Below, piece by piece: positions 41,279-49,290 of a DNA stretch of 54,685 nucleotides. Source of the stretch: Anaerolineae bacterium CG2_30_57_67 (lineage in GTDB: Bacteria; Chloroflexota; Anaerolineae; Anaerolineales; Villigracilaceae); NCBI GenBank assembly GCA_001872455.1, contig MNXJ01000052.1:1-54685 (forward strand), written 5' to 3'. Position numbers and translations under genes: made by a program. The notes under the pieces were generated by a model. It had not been told where the DNA came from. It did not search any database and saw only the letters and a list, made by a program, of their open reading frames with translations. The first letter of the stretch is position 1, and every line of letters starts with the position of its first letter.

Positions 41279-42301
41279 ATGACTCGAATTGTACTGGACG
41301 CAATGGGCAGTGATGAATATCCGACGCCCGACGTACTGGGGGCCGTATTGGCCGCGCGCGAATACGGCGTGGAAATCTTTCTGGTAGGCGACGAGGCCAA
41401 AATCCGCCCGGTACTCGCCGCCCAAAACCCCGGCAACCTGCCGATTCACATCGTCCACGCCGACGAAATGCTGACCATGCAAGACAAAGGCATGGCGCTG
41501 GTGCTGAAAGCCCGCCGCCCCAATGCCAAAAACTCGATGGCGGTAGCGCTCGACTTGCTGAAAACCGGCCAGGCGGACGCCTTCGTCACCGCCGGAAACA
41601 CCGGCGCGGCCATGACCAGCGCCTACTTCCGCCTGGGAATGCTGCCAGGCGTGGATAAACCTGCCCTGGCGGCGGTTTTTCCCACCGCCACGGGAACCTG
41701 CGTCGTGCTCGACATCGGCGCCAACCCGGATGTAAAACCCGAAAACCTGCACCAATTCGCCATCCTGGGCAGCCTCTACGCCGAAAAAGTGCGCGGCGTC
41801 AAGAATCCCAAAGTCGGCCTGCTCTCCAACGGCGAAGAAGAAGGCAAGGGCAATGAATTGGTACGCGCCGCCACCCCCCTGCTTAAAGCCGCCGGGCTGA
41901 ATTATTTCGGCAATGTGGAAGGCAAGGAAGTCATCGGCGGAAGCGTGGATGTAGCCGTCACCGACGGCTTCACCGGCAACGTCATGCTCAAATCCTCCGA
42001 AGCGGTTGCCAAAATGATGACCGACAAAATCAGGCAAGCCATCAAAAACGGCGGCCCGCTCGCCATGCTGGGCGGAATTTTGGTCAAACCGGCGCTCGGC
42101 AAAATTAAAAAAATGCTTGACCCCTCGGAAGAAGGCGCCGCGCCTCTGCTGGGAATCAACGGCCTGGTCTTCATCGGGCATGGCCGCTCCGACGCGCTCG
42201 CCATCAAAAACGCGATCCGCGTCGCCAAAAACGCCGCCGAATCTGGGGTACTCGACGCCATGCGCGCCGGCATCGCAGAACGTCTGCCGCACACCATTTA
42301 A
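41279..42301 (+). CDS. plsX: Phosphate acyltransferase PlsX
   Basis: A 340-residue PlsX. It makes acyl-phosphate from acyl-ACP for phospholipid synthesis. Landmarks: IVLDAMGSDEYPTPDVLGA at the start, DAFVTAGNTGAAMT, FPTATGTCVVLDIGANPD, VGLLSNGEEEGKG, VTDGFTGNVMLK and GHGRSDALAIKNAI near the end. AAGGAA lies 7 bases before the ATG. The fabF gene follows by 16 bases, as in many fatty-acid gene clusters, although fabH, fabD, fabG and acpP are not next to it here. Confidence 0.94.
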   Translation: MTRIVLDAMGSDEYPTPDVLGAVLAAREYGVEIFLVGDEAKIRPVLAAQNPGNLPIHIVHADEMLTMQDKGMALVLKARRPNAKNSMAVALDLLKTGQADAFVTAGNTGAAMTSAYFRLGMLPGVDKPALAAVFPTATGTCVVLDIGANPDVKPENLHQFAILGSLYAEKVRGVKNPKVGLLSNGEEEGKGNELVRAATPLLKAAGLNYFGNVEGKEVIGGSVDVAVTDGFTGNVMLKSSEAVAKMMTDKIRQAIKNGGPLAMLGGILVKPALGKIKKMLDPSEEGAAPLLGINGLVFIGHGRSDALAIKNAIRVAKNAAESGVLDAMRAGIAERLPHTI

Positions 42302-42317
42302 TTGGGAGATTAATTGT

Positions 42318-43562
42318 ATGAACCACAAACGAGTTGTCATCACCGGCATGGGCGTCGTCAGCATCATCGGCACCGGCCTGCCCGCCTACTGGGAAGCGCT
42401 CAAAGCGGGCAAGTGCGGCATCCGCCGCATCACCCAATTTGACGCCAGCGCCTTTCCCTGCCAAATCGCCGGGGAAGTTCCCGACTTCGCCCCAGAACTT
42501 TACATGGAACGCAAAGAAGCCCGCCGCGTACCGCGCTCGGCGCAGATGGGCTTCGCCGCCGCCACCCTGGCCGTCGCCGACGCTGGTCTGCCCAGCCCCC
42601 TGCCTGAGCCAGAGCGCTCTGGCGTGGCCTTTGGCACCGCTATCGGCGGCATGGAGCGCGTCGACGAGGGCATCAAAATTATCCGCGGGCAAAGTTACGA
42701 CCGGCTGAATCCCTTCGTCGTGCCAACTTCCCTGCCCAACACATCCGCCTATCTCATTTCGCAGGGCTTTCAATGCCTGGGGCCGACCATCACGATTGGC
42801 ACGGCCTGCGCCACCGGCACGCAAGCCGTCGGCGAGGGGCTGGAGATGATCCGGCGCGGCGCGGCGGATGTGGTCATCGTCGGCGGCACCGAGGGCCTGA
42901 TTCAAGATTACGCCATCGGCGGGTTTTGTGCCATGCGCGCCTTGCCCGTCAGCTACAACGACGACCCGCAGCGCGCCTCGCGTCCCTTCGATAAAAACCG
43001 CGAGGGATTCATCTTTTCGGAAGGCGCCGCGGCGCTCGTGCTGGAATCGCTGGAACATGCCCAGGCGCGCGGCGCGCGCATCTACGCCGAACTGGCCGGG
43101 CAGGCTTCCTCGTCTGACGGATTCCACATGGCGCAGCCCGACCCGGAAGCCGCCGGCCCGGCCCGCGCCATGCGCTGGGCCATCGCCGACGCCGGGCTGG
43201 TCCCCGCCGATATTGACTACATCAACGCGCACGGCACATCCACCCCGCTCAACGACCTGACTGAAACCAAAGCCATCAAAGCCGTCTTTGGCGCAGACGC
43301 CTACCGCCTGAAAATCAGTTCCATCAAATCCATGCTCGGCCACGCCATGGGTGCATCCGGCGCGTTGGAAGCCATCGCCACGGCGATGACGCTCTACGAG
43401 GGCGTCATCCCACCCACTATCAACTACGACACCCCCGACCCGGAACTGGACCTGGATTACACCCCCAACCACGCCCAAAAAGCCGACCTGCAGGCCGCCA
43501 TGTCCAATTCGTTTGGGCTGGGCGGGCAAAACGCCTGCATCATACTCAAAAAATTCGCCTGA
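42318..43562 (+). CDS. fabF: Beta-ketoacyl-ACP synthase II
   Basis: A 414-residue condensing enzyme that extends fatty acyl chains on ACP. The Cys-His-His triad is complete: GTACATGTQA with Cys164, NAHGTSTPLND with His305, and GHAMGASGAL with His342. The start is ATG 42318 (GGGAG 9 bases upstream; MNHKRVVITGMGVVS is the family start). Cotranscribed with plsX. Cells of this type may use it as the main elongating enzyme. Confidence 0.95.
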   Translation: MNHKRVVITGMGVVSIIGTGLPAYWEALKAGKCGIRRITQFDASAFPCQIAGEVPDFAPELYMERKEARRVPRSAQMGFAAATLAVADAGLPSPLPEPERSGVAFGTAIGGMERVDEGIKIIRGQSYDRLNPFVVPTSLPNTSAYLISQGFQCLGPTITIGTACATGTQAVGEGLEMIRRGAADVVIVGGTEGLIQDYAIGGFCAMRALPVSYNDDPQRASRPFDKNREGFIFSEGAAALVLESLEHAQARGARIYAELAGQASSSDGFHMAQPDPEAAGPARAMRWAIADAGLVPADIDYINAHGTSTPLNDLTETKAIKAVFGADAYRLKISSIKSMLGHAMGASGALEAIATAMTLYEGVIPPTINYDTPDPELDLDYTPNHAQKADLQAAMSNSFGLGGQNACIILKKFA

Positions 43563-43573
43563 CCGAGGAAGAA

Positions 43574-44287
43574 ATGAACATCGTCACCAACGAAAAAACC
43601 ATCCAACGCAACAAACGCATCGGTTCCATCGCCACCATCGGCTCGATTTTGCTCTTCGGCGCGGGCATTTGGTTCACCACCGCCGTCAAAGACCCGGTCA
43701 TCATCAACCAATACATTTGGGTCGTTTACGGCACGCTCATCATCGGCTTCATCGGCTCGCAAATTGGCATCAGCCTGGGCAACCGCTTTGGCCGCACCCC
43801 GCGCATGGACGAACGCGTCAGCGCCGCGCTGAAAGGCATGACCAAAGACTACACGCTCTACCATTACGTCAGCCCGGCCTCGCACCTGCTGGTCGGCCCG
43901 GCAGGGATTTGGGCGCTGGAAACCTACCATCAGCGCGGCACCATCGTCTACGAGAAAAACCGCTACCAGCAAAAAGGCGGCGGATTGCTGCTCGGCTACC
44001 TGAAAATCTTCGCCCAGGAAGGCCTGGGCCGCCCAGATCTGGACGTGGAAAGCGAATTCGCCGGGCTGAAAAAATTGTTCAAAAAAGAATTTAGCGAAGA
44101 CCTGCCGCCGCTCAACGCCGCGCTGGTTTTTCTCGACCCGCGCGCCGAAATCAACGCCGAGGGCGCGCCCTACCCGGCGCTCAAACCCGACGGGCTGAAA
44201 GACTTGCTACGCAAAGCCGCCAAAACCAACCCGCTGCCCGCCGAAACCATTCAGCGCGTTAACCGCCTCTTCCACGCCGAAGAATAA
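43574..44287 (+). CDS. Membrane protein with NERD-like domain
   Basis: A 237-residue protein. Two membrane helices (about residues 17-36 and 46-66) are followed by a soluble part. DYTLYHYVSPASHLLVGPAGIWALETYHQRGTI resembles the core of the NERD (nuclease-related) domain, D-hhhGPxGhhhhE-x-K, but with tyrosine where the lysine usually stands. If correct, the nuclease site is incomplete. GAGG lies 5-6 bases upstream. It follows fabF by 11 bases, perhaps in the same transcript. Function not known. Confidence 0.6.
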   Translation: MNIVTNEKTIQRNKRIGSIATIGSILLFGAGIWFTTAVKDPVIINQYIWVVYGTLIIGFIGSQIGISLGNRFGRTPRMDERVSAALKGMTKDYTLYHYVSPASHLLVGPAGIWALETYHQRGTIVYEKNRYQQKGGGLLLGYLKIFAQEGLGRPDLDVESEFAGLKKLFKKEFSEDLPPLNAALVFLDPRAEINAEGAPYPALKPDGLKDLLRKAAKTNPLPAETIQRVNRLFHAEE

Positions 44288-44438
44288 GAACCTATCCGAA
44301 AATTCCCCGAATCGCGCACACTCATCTAAAAAAATCTTCGCGCAAGCCTTGATTGGCAAAATACACGGCCAAACGTGGCGCAAATCTGTGATTTGCGCAG
44401 ACTTGCCCCACCTGCCGAATTTTTCGGATGGACCCTAA
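44284..44438 (+). repeat. MITE-like dispersed repeat, copy 2
   Basis: Matches copy 1 (36-146). The ends are imperfect inverted repeats: AACCTATCCGAAAATTCC at the left and GAATTTTTCGGATGGACC at the right (about 14 of 18 positions pair). Inside is the palindrome GCGCAAATCTGTGATTTGCGC. The left end begins at the stop codon of the NERD-like gene and the right end abuts ATG 44439 of the metallopeptidase gene, so the whole gap between the genes is the element. Confidence 0.62.
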
Positions 44439-45113
44439 ATGCCCGTCAAAATTGACCAACTCATCCGCAGCCAGCGCAAGACCGTCTCGCTCATCATCCA
44501 GCGGGACGGCCTTTTAATCGTCCGCGCGCCGCTCAAAATGCCGGAAAAAACCATCCGCGAAATTGTCGCCAAAAAAGAAGCCTGGATTTTGAAGCATCAG
44601 GCCGCGATGAAGGCCGCTCCCGCGCCGGGGACAAAACCCTACCACCCGGGCAACAGCCTGCCGCTGCTGGGCAAGACCGTCCCGCTGACGATTGTTCCCG
44701 GAAGACAAACAACACTGACCTGGGTGAACGACGAGCGCCTGGAACTCACCGAAGCCGGATTGCCTCATGCTGCCATTTTGATTGAGCGCTGGTATCGCAG
44801 CCGCGCCAAAGAGTATTTCACCACCCGCGTCACCGAACTGGCCGCCCAATTTCAGTTGACGCCCAGCGCCATCCGCATCACCTCGGCCCGCACCCGCTGG
44901 GGCTCGTGCAGCGGAAAAAACAGCCTGGCCTTCACCTGGCGGCTGGTCATGGCCCCGCTCGCCGTGGTGGATTACGTCATCCTGCACGAACTGGCCCATA
45001 TCGAAATCAAAAACCACTCGGCCAAGTTTTGGGCCAAAGTCAAAAGCATGTTACCCAACTACACCCAGCGCCGCCAATGGCTCAAAGAGCATGGCCGCGA
45101 ACTGGATTTGTAA
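44439..45113 (+). CDS. YgjP-like (DUF45) zinc metallopeptidase-type protein
   Basis: A 224-residue protein. The N-terminus IDQLIRSQRKTVSLIIQRDGLLIVRAP is the usual DUF45 start. The middle has ITSARTRWGSCSGKNSLAFTWRLVMAP, and the zinc site is HELAHIEIKNHSAKFW, HELAH plus a downstream histidine, followed by LPNYTQRRQWLKEHG. Such proteins are predicted metal-dependent hydrolases of unsettled substrate. The start codon directly follows the MITE-like repeat and has no Shine-Dalgarno sequence, so expression depends on whatever the repeat supplies. Confidence 0.85.
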   Translation: MPVKIDQLIRSQRKTVSLIIQRDGLLIVRAPLKMPEKTIREIVAKKEAWILKHQAAMKAAPAPGTKPYHPGNSLPLLGKTVPLTIVPGRQTTLTWVNDERLELTEAGLPHAAILIERWYRSRAKEYFTTRVTELAAQFQLTPSAIRITSARTRWGSCSGKNSLAFTWRLVMAPLAVVDYVILHELAHIEIKNHSAKFWAKVKSMLPNYTQRRQWLKEHGRELDL

Positions 45114-45156
45114 GCCGCCAGCCAAGGCGCGTCCCCGATTTTTCGCACAAATGTTT

Positions 45157-45162
45157 TATAAT
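45157..45162 (+). promoter_or_regulatory. TATAAT box 7 bases before the helicase start
   Basis: A perfect TATAAT followed by CAACACC and ATG 45170. Transcription from this box should begin at or next to the ATG, and no Shine-Dalgarno sequence is present, so the mRNA may be leaderless. No good -35 hexamer. Confidence 0.45.
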
Positions 45163-45169
45163 CAACACC

Positions 45170-47968
45170 ATGACCTCTATAGTTGCCCTCGATATTGAAA
45201 CCACCGGCCTCGATCCCCAGCGGGATACCATCATCGAAATTGCCGCCATCCGCTTCAACGGCCACCGCATTGAAGATGAATTTTCCACGCTCGTCAACCC
45301 GGGACGCCACATCCCCGAAAACATCAGCCAGCTGACCGGCATAGACGACAGCATGGTACGCGCCGCGCCGCAGATTCAAGACGTGGCCGGAATGTTTGCC
45401 CAATTTGTCGGCGAAGCGCCGGTGCTCGGTCAAAACGTGCGTTTTGATTTGAGCTTCCTCCAGCGTCAGCGGATTTTGCTGTTGAACCCAGTAGTGGACA
45501 CCTACGAAATGGCCTCGGTGCTGCTGCCGACAGCGGCGCGCTACAACCTGGGCGCGCTCGGCAGCCTGCTGGGAATCCCCTTTCCGGCCACACACCGCGC
45601 CCTCGACGACACGCGCGCCACGCAAGCCGTGTATCTGCGCCTGCTGGAACTGGCCGCCGAACTACCGCTCAAAACGCTGACCGAAATCGTCGAACAGGGC
45701 GAGCCGCTGGAGTGGGATGGAAATTATGGTTTCCAGCAAGCGCTCCACACCCGCAGCCACGAACCGGTCAGCGCCAAACGCGGGCAAAGCGCCTTCGCCG
45801 GGCCACTCTTCGAATCCGACGAGAGTGACGCGGCCCGCCTTATCGGCGCGGTCAAAACCCCCAAACGCCTCGATCCCGATGAAACCGCCTCCATTCTGGA
45901 TTATGGCGGGCCGTTTTCCGCTTACTTTGAAAATTACGAACACCGCCCCGAACAGGTGGAAATGTTGCGCGCCGTCACCGACGCGCTTTCGCAAGGCTAT
46001 CACCTGCTGGTCGAAGCGGGAACGGGCGTCGGCAAATCGTTTGCCTACCTGGTCCCGGCGGCGCTGTTCGCCATCGAAAATAATACCCGCGTGGTGATTT
46101 CCACCAACACCATCAACCTGCAGGAACAATTGGTGCGCAAAGATATTCCCGCCGTGCGCGAGGCGCTCGGCCTGAATTTGCGCGCCGCCGTGCTGAAAGG
46201 CCGCGGCAACTACCTTTGTCCGCGCCGATTGGACGCTCTGCGCCACGCCGGGCCGCGCAGCGCTGACGAAATGCGCGTGCTGGGCAAGGTGCTGGTTTGG
46301 ATGACGCAAAACGACAGCAGCGGCGACCGCGGCGCGCTCAATCTGAACCGCCCGCAAGAAAAAGAGTACTGGGCGCGGCTTTCCGCCGAGGACGACGCCT
46401 GCACCAGCGATATGTGCGCCGGGCGCATGGGCGGAACCTGCCCCTTTTTCCGCGCCAAACAAGCGGCGCAAAACGCCCACCTGCTGGTGGTCAACCACGC
46501 TCTGCTGCTTTCGGATGTGGCCGCGCAGGGCAAAGTGCTGCCCGAATATCAATACCTGGTGGTGGATGAAGGCCACCATCTGGAAGAAGCCACCACCGGC
46601 GCGCTTTCCTTCCGCCTGAGCCAGTTTGACTTTGAGCGGCTCATCAAAGAAGTTGGCGGAGCCACCGGCGCGGGGGTGCTGGGCCGCTTCCTGACGGTGA
46701 TTCACGACGTGGTACGTCCCAGTGACTACGCGCAAATCGGCCAACTCGTCCAACGCGCAGGCGACCTGTCATTCCGGCTGGAAAATCAATCGCGTGAGTT
46801 TTTCTACGGGCTGAATGAATTTATGCGCTACGCGCAGGAAGGCCGCCCGCAAAGCCGCTATTCCTTCTCCACGCGCATTTTGCCCGCCACGCGCAGCGCC
46901 CCCGGCTGGGACAACGTCGAAATGGCCTGGCAGGTGGCCGGTGAAACCTTGCGCCTGCTGCTCAACGTGGTTGACGAAACCCACAAGGCGGCAGGCTCAC
47001 TCTTCGCCGACGGCGTGGAAGAAGTGGAAGACCCGCTCGGCGCCATTGGCAGCCTATACCGCCGCCTGCTGGAAACAGAAACCGCCATCAGCGGCATGAT
47101 ACACAACCCGAAACCAGAGACGATTTACTGGGTGGAGGTGCAGCCCGCCAACAACCGGCTGACGCTGAATACCGCGCCCCTGCGGGTTGGCCCGCTGATT
47201 CAAAAAAACCTGTGGAACGAAAAGACCACCGTCATCCTGACCTCGGCCACGCTGACCGCCGCTGGCGATTTTGACTACATCAAAAACACGCTCAACGCCG
47301 AAGACGCCGCCGACCTGACGCTTGGCTCGCCCTTCGACTACGAAAATTCCACCCTGCTCTACGTCACCAGCGACATCCCCGAACCCAACCAGCCCGGCTA
47401 CGAACCCGCCGTCAACAAAGCGCTTTTACAACTGGCCCAAGCCAGCGGCGGACGCATGTTGGCGCTATTTACCAGCTACGCGCAGCTCAAACGCTGCTCG
47501 CAGGCCATCAGCGGCGCGTTACGCATGCAGGAGATTCAAGTCTACGAACAGGGCGAAGGCGCTTCTCCGGCGGCGCTGCTGGAGGCCTTCAAGGCCAATC
47601 CGCGCGCGGTATTGCTGGGAACACGCTCTTTTTGGGAAGGCGTAGATTTGCCCGGCGAGGGGCTTTCTGTGGTGGCGATTACCAAACTACCCTTTGAAGT
47701 GCCCTCCGACCCGATTGTGGCGGCGCGCTCTGAAACGTTTGAGGACCCCTTCGGCCAGTACCAGGTGCCGGAAGCGATTCTCAAATTCCGCCAGGGATTC
47801 GGGCGGCTGATTCGCTCGGCCAGCGACCGCGGCGTGGTGGCCATCCTCGACCGGCGCGTGCTGACCAAACAATACGGCAGGCTCTTCATCCAAAGCCTGC
47901 CGCAATGCACCCTGCGTCAGGGCAGCGCCGCCGACCTGGCGCGCCTGACAGAAAAATGGCTGGGCTAA
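45170..47968 (+). CDS. dinG: DinG-type FeS helicase with N-terminal DEDDh exonuclease
   Basis: A 932-residue two-part enzyme. Residues 1-170: DEDDh 3'-5' exonuclease with ALDIETTG (Asp8, Glu10), GQNVRFDLSFL and HRALDDTRAT, all catalytic residues intact. From about residue 245: superfamily 2 helicase of the DinG/XPD type, with Walker A EAGTGVGKS, STNTINLQEQL, four cysteines for a 4Fe-4S cluster (YLCPRR; DDACTSDMCAGRMGGTC), DEGHHLEEA as motif II, then ILTSATLT and GRLIRSASDRG near the end. The layout is that of Bacillus-type DinG. Role in DNA repair or R-loop removal is inferred. Convergent with scpB. Confidence 0.92.
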   Translation: MTSIVALDIETTGLDPQRDTIIEIAAIRFNGHRIEDEFSTLVNPGRHIPENISQLTGIDDSMVRAAPQIQDVAGMFAQFVGEAPVLGQNVRFDLSFLQRQRILLLNPVVDTYEMASVLLPTAARYNLGALGSLLGIPFPATHRALDDTRATQAVYLRLLELAAELPLKTLTEIVEQGEPLEWDGNYGFQQALHTRSHEPVSAKRGQSAFAGPLFESDESDAARLIGAVKTPKRLDPDETASILDYGGPFSAYFENYEHRPEQVEMLRAVTDALSQGYHLLVEAGTGVGKSFAYLVPAALFAIENNTRVVISTNTINLQEQLVRKDIPAVREALGLNLRAAVLKGRGNYLCPRRLDALRHAGPRSADEMRVLGKVLVWMTQNDSSGDRGALNLNRPQEKEYWARLSAEDDACTSDMCAGRMGGTCPFFRAKQAAQNAHLLVVNHALLLSDVAAQGKVLPEYQYLVVDEGHHLEEATTGALSFRLSQFDFERLIKEVGGATGAGVLGRFLTVIHDVVRPSDYAQIGQLVQRAGDLSFRLENQSREFFYGLNEFMRYAQEGRPQSRYSFSTRILPATRSAPGWDNVEMAWQVAGETLRLLLNVVDETHKAAGSLFADGVEEVEDPLGAIGSLYRRLLETETAISGMIHNPKPETIYWVEVQPANNRLTLNTAPLRVGPLIQKNLWNEKTTVILTSATLTAAGDFDYIKNTLNAEDAADLTLGSPFDYENSTLLYVTSDIPEPNQPGYEPAVNKALLQLAQASGGRMLALFTSYAQLKRCSQAISGALRMQEIQVYEQGEGASPAALLEAFKANPRAVLLGTRSFWEGVDLPGEGLSVVAITKLPFEVPSDPIVAARSETFEDPFGQYQVPEAILKFRQGFGRLIRSASDRGVVAILDRRVLTKQYGRLFIQSLPQCTLRQGSAADLARLTEKWLG

Positions 47969-47970
47969 CC

Positions 47971-48085
47971 GTAGCGCGACATTCATGTCTCGCAGGGTTT
48001 GGGGACACGGAGTTGACAGAGTGGACGGAGTTTGCGATTGTAGCGCGACATTCATGTCGCGGTCGAAAGTCGGGAGACTTTCGAC
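47971..48085. repeat. Two GCGACAT repeats and a hairpin between dinG and scpB
   Basis: GTAGCGCGACATTCATGTC(T/G) occurs twice, at 47971-47990 and 48040-48060; the second contains the perfect palindrome GCGACA-TTCA-TGTCGC. A separate hairpin follows: GTCGAAAGTC, GGGA, GACTTTCGAC (48062-48085, 10-bp stem). The unit lies between two convergent genes, where the hairpins may end transcription of both. Confidence 0.65.
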
Positions 48086-48100
48086 TCCGGCAGGCCGCTG

Positions 48101-48664
48101 TTAACTTTTCAGCAAGCCAGCATCCTGCACCGCCACCTTTTCCAAATCGAGCAGCGGCAATTCGGTCAACGAACTCAGCCCAAAATGCTGCAAAAAATCG
48201 GGGGTGGTGCCGTACAAAATGGGACGCCCGGCGCCTTCGGAGCGGCCCACTTCCTGCAGCAAGCCTTTGCTGAGCAAACTCTTCATCACCCCGTCGCTGT
48301 TGACGCCGCGAATAGCGTCCACCTGCGGGCGGGTGACCGGCTGCTGGTAGGCGATAATTGCCAGCGCCTCCAACGCGGCGCGAGAGAGGCGGCTGGTCGC
48401 TTCCAGGCCAAGCAGGCGCTCAATCACCTCGGCAATTTCGGGAGCGCTGGTTAATTGCACGCGCCCCAAATGTCGCTGCAGGCAAATGCCGCGCCCGCGC
48501 AGGTCTTGCTCCAGGTCGGCCAATCCTTTTTCCACCTCGCTGACGTTCATCTCCAGCGCCGCCGCCAGTTGGGCGGGCGTCAGCGCCTCCGACGCGGCAA
48601 ACAACAGGCCTTCCAGCAGGGCCGCCAGGCTGGCTTCGGGTAAATTTTGCGCTTCTTCGCTCAT
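48101..48664 (-). CDS. scpB: Segregation and condensation protein B
   Basis: A 187-residue ScpB, the kleisin-associated winged-helix subunit of the SMC-ScpAB condensin. Seen: LLEGLLFAASEALTPAQLAAAL at the start, then LTSAPEIAEVIERLL, then LSRAALEALAIIAYQQPVTRPQVDAIRGVNSDGVMKSLLSKGLL and GRPILYGTTPDFLQHFGL, all typical. ATG 48664 is preferred over a TTG seven codons upstream. No scpA lies next to it. Confidence 0.93.
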   Translation of the reverse strand: MSEEAQNLPEASLAALLEGLLFAASEALTPAQLAAALEMNVSEVEKGLADLEQDLRGRGICLQRHLGRVQLTSAPEIAEVIERLLGLEATSRLSRAALEALAIIAYQQPVTRPQVDAIRGVNSDGVMKSLLSKGLLQEVGRSEGAGRPILYGTTPDFLQHFGLSSLTELPLLDLEKVAVQDAGLLKS

Positions 48665-48666
48665 GC

Positions 48667-48672
48667 TATAAT
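48667..48672 (+). promoter_or_regulatory. TATAAT box of the small lipoprotein gene
   Basis: A perfect TATAAT between the divergent scpB and lipoprotein genes. TTTTGC 16 bases upstream is a poor -35. AGGA lies 7 bases before ATG 48705. Confidence 0.5.
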
Positions 48673-48704
48673 TGCTCCGCTCCAACCAAATTCAGGAAAA
48701 GATA

Positions 48705-49271
48705 ATGAAAAATAACCAATTTACCATTCTGGCCTGCCTGGCGCTGATGACGACCAGCCTGGCCTGCACGCTTTTTGTCGGCGGGCCACAATTACCCGAA
48801 GCGACCATTCCCGTTTCGACCGAGGCCGCCGCCAGCGTGGAAGAACAAATGAATCAGGCCGCCACTGCCGCCGCTGCCAGCGGGGTGATGACGCTTTCCA
48901 TCAGCGAAAGCCAGCTGACTTCCCTGCTCACCTACCGGCTGCAGCAAGACGCCAACCCAATTTTAACCGAACCACAGGTGCTCTTGCGCAACGGCGAAAT
49001 TCAAATTTACGGCAAGGCGGTGCGCGGCAATTTTCAGGCCAACATTCGCATTGCGCTGACGGCGACGGTTGACAGCAATGGCCGCCCGCAAATTCTCGTC
49101 ACCGCGGTGGATTTGGGGCCGCTGCCCGCGCCCGAAGGCCTGAACAACGCCATCAACGCCCTGGTGAACGAGGCCTTTACCGGCGCGCTCGGCCCGGCGG
49201 CGCTCGGATTCCGTCTCGACAGCATCGTCATCGCCGACGGGGTGATGACGATGACCGGGCGCGTCAAGTAG
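48705..49271 (+). CDS. Small lipoprotein of unknown function
   Basis: A 188-residue lipoprotein. Signal peptide MKNNQFTILACLALMTTS with lipobox SLAC. The mature part begins with a Thr/Pro/Ala-rich linker and an alanine-rich helix (EEQMNQAATAAAAS). Then come VMTLSISESQLTSLLTYRLQQ and VLLRNGEIQIYGKAV...ANIRIALTATVD, alternating amphipathic strands, a pattern like LEA/SMP-type or lipid-binding barrels. It ends VIADGVMTMTGRVK. I do not recognise a family. The next lipoprotein gene follows by 19 bases, so the two may act together at the outer face of the membrane. Confidence 0.7.
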   Translation: MKNNQFTILACLALMTTSLACTLFVGGPQLPEATIPVSTEAAASVEEQMNQAATAAAASGVMTLSISESQLTSLLTYRLQQDANPILTEPQVLLRNGEIQIYGKAVRGNFQANIRIALTATVDSNGRPQILVTAVDLGPLPAPEGLNNAINALVNEAFTGALGPAALGFRLDSIVIADGVMTMTGRVK

Positions 49272-49290
49272 GCGATTATACCAACATCCC

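Noticed and set aside
42204-43529. 441-residue open frame on the - strand
   Set aside because: It lies wholly over plsX and fabF, which have complete active sites; no family features in the shadow.
45662-46753. 363-residue open frame on the - strand
   Set aside because: Antisense to dinG, no start signal and no recognisable motif.
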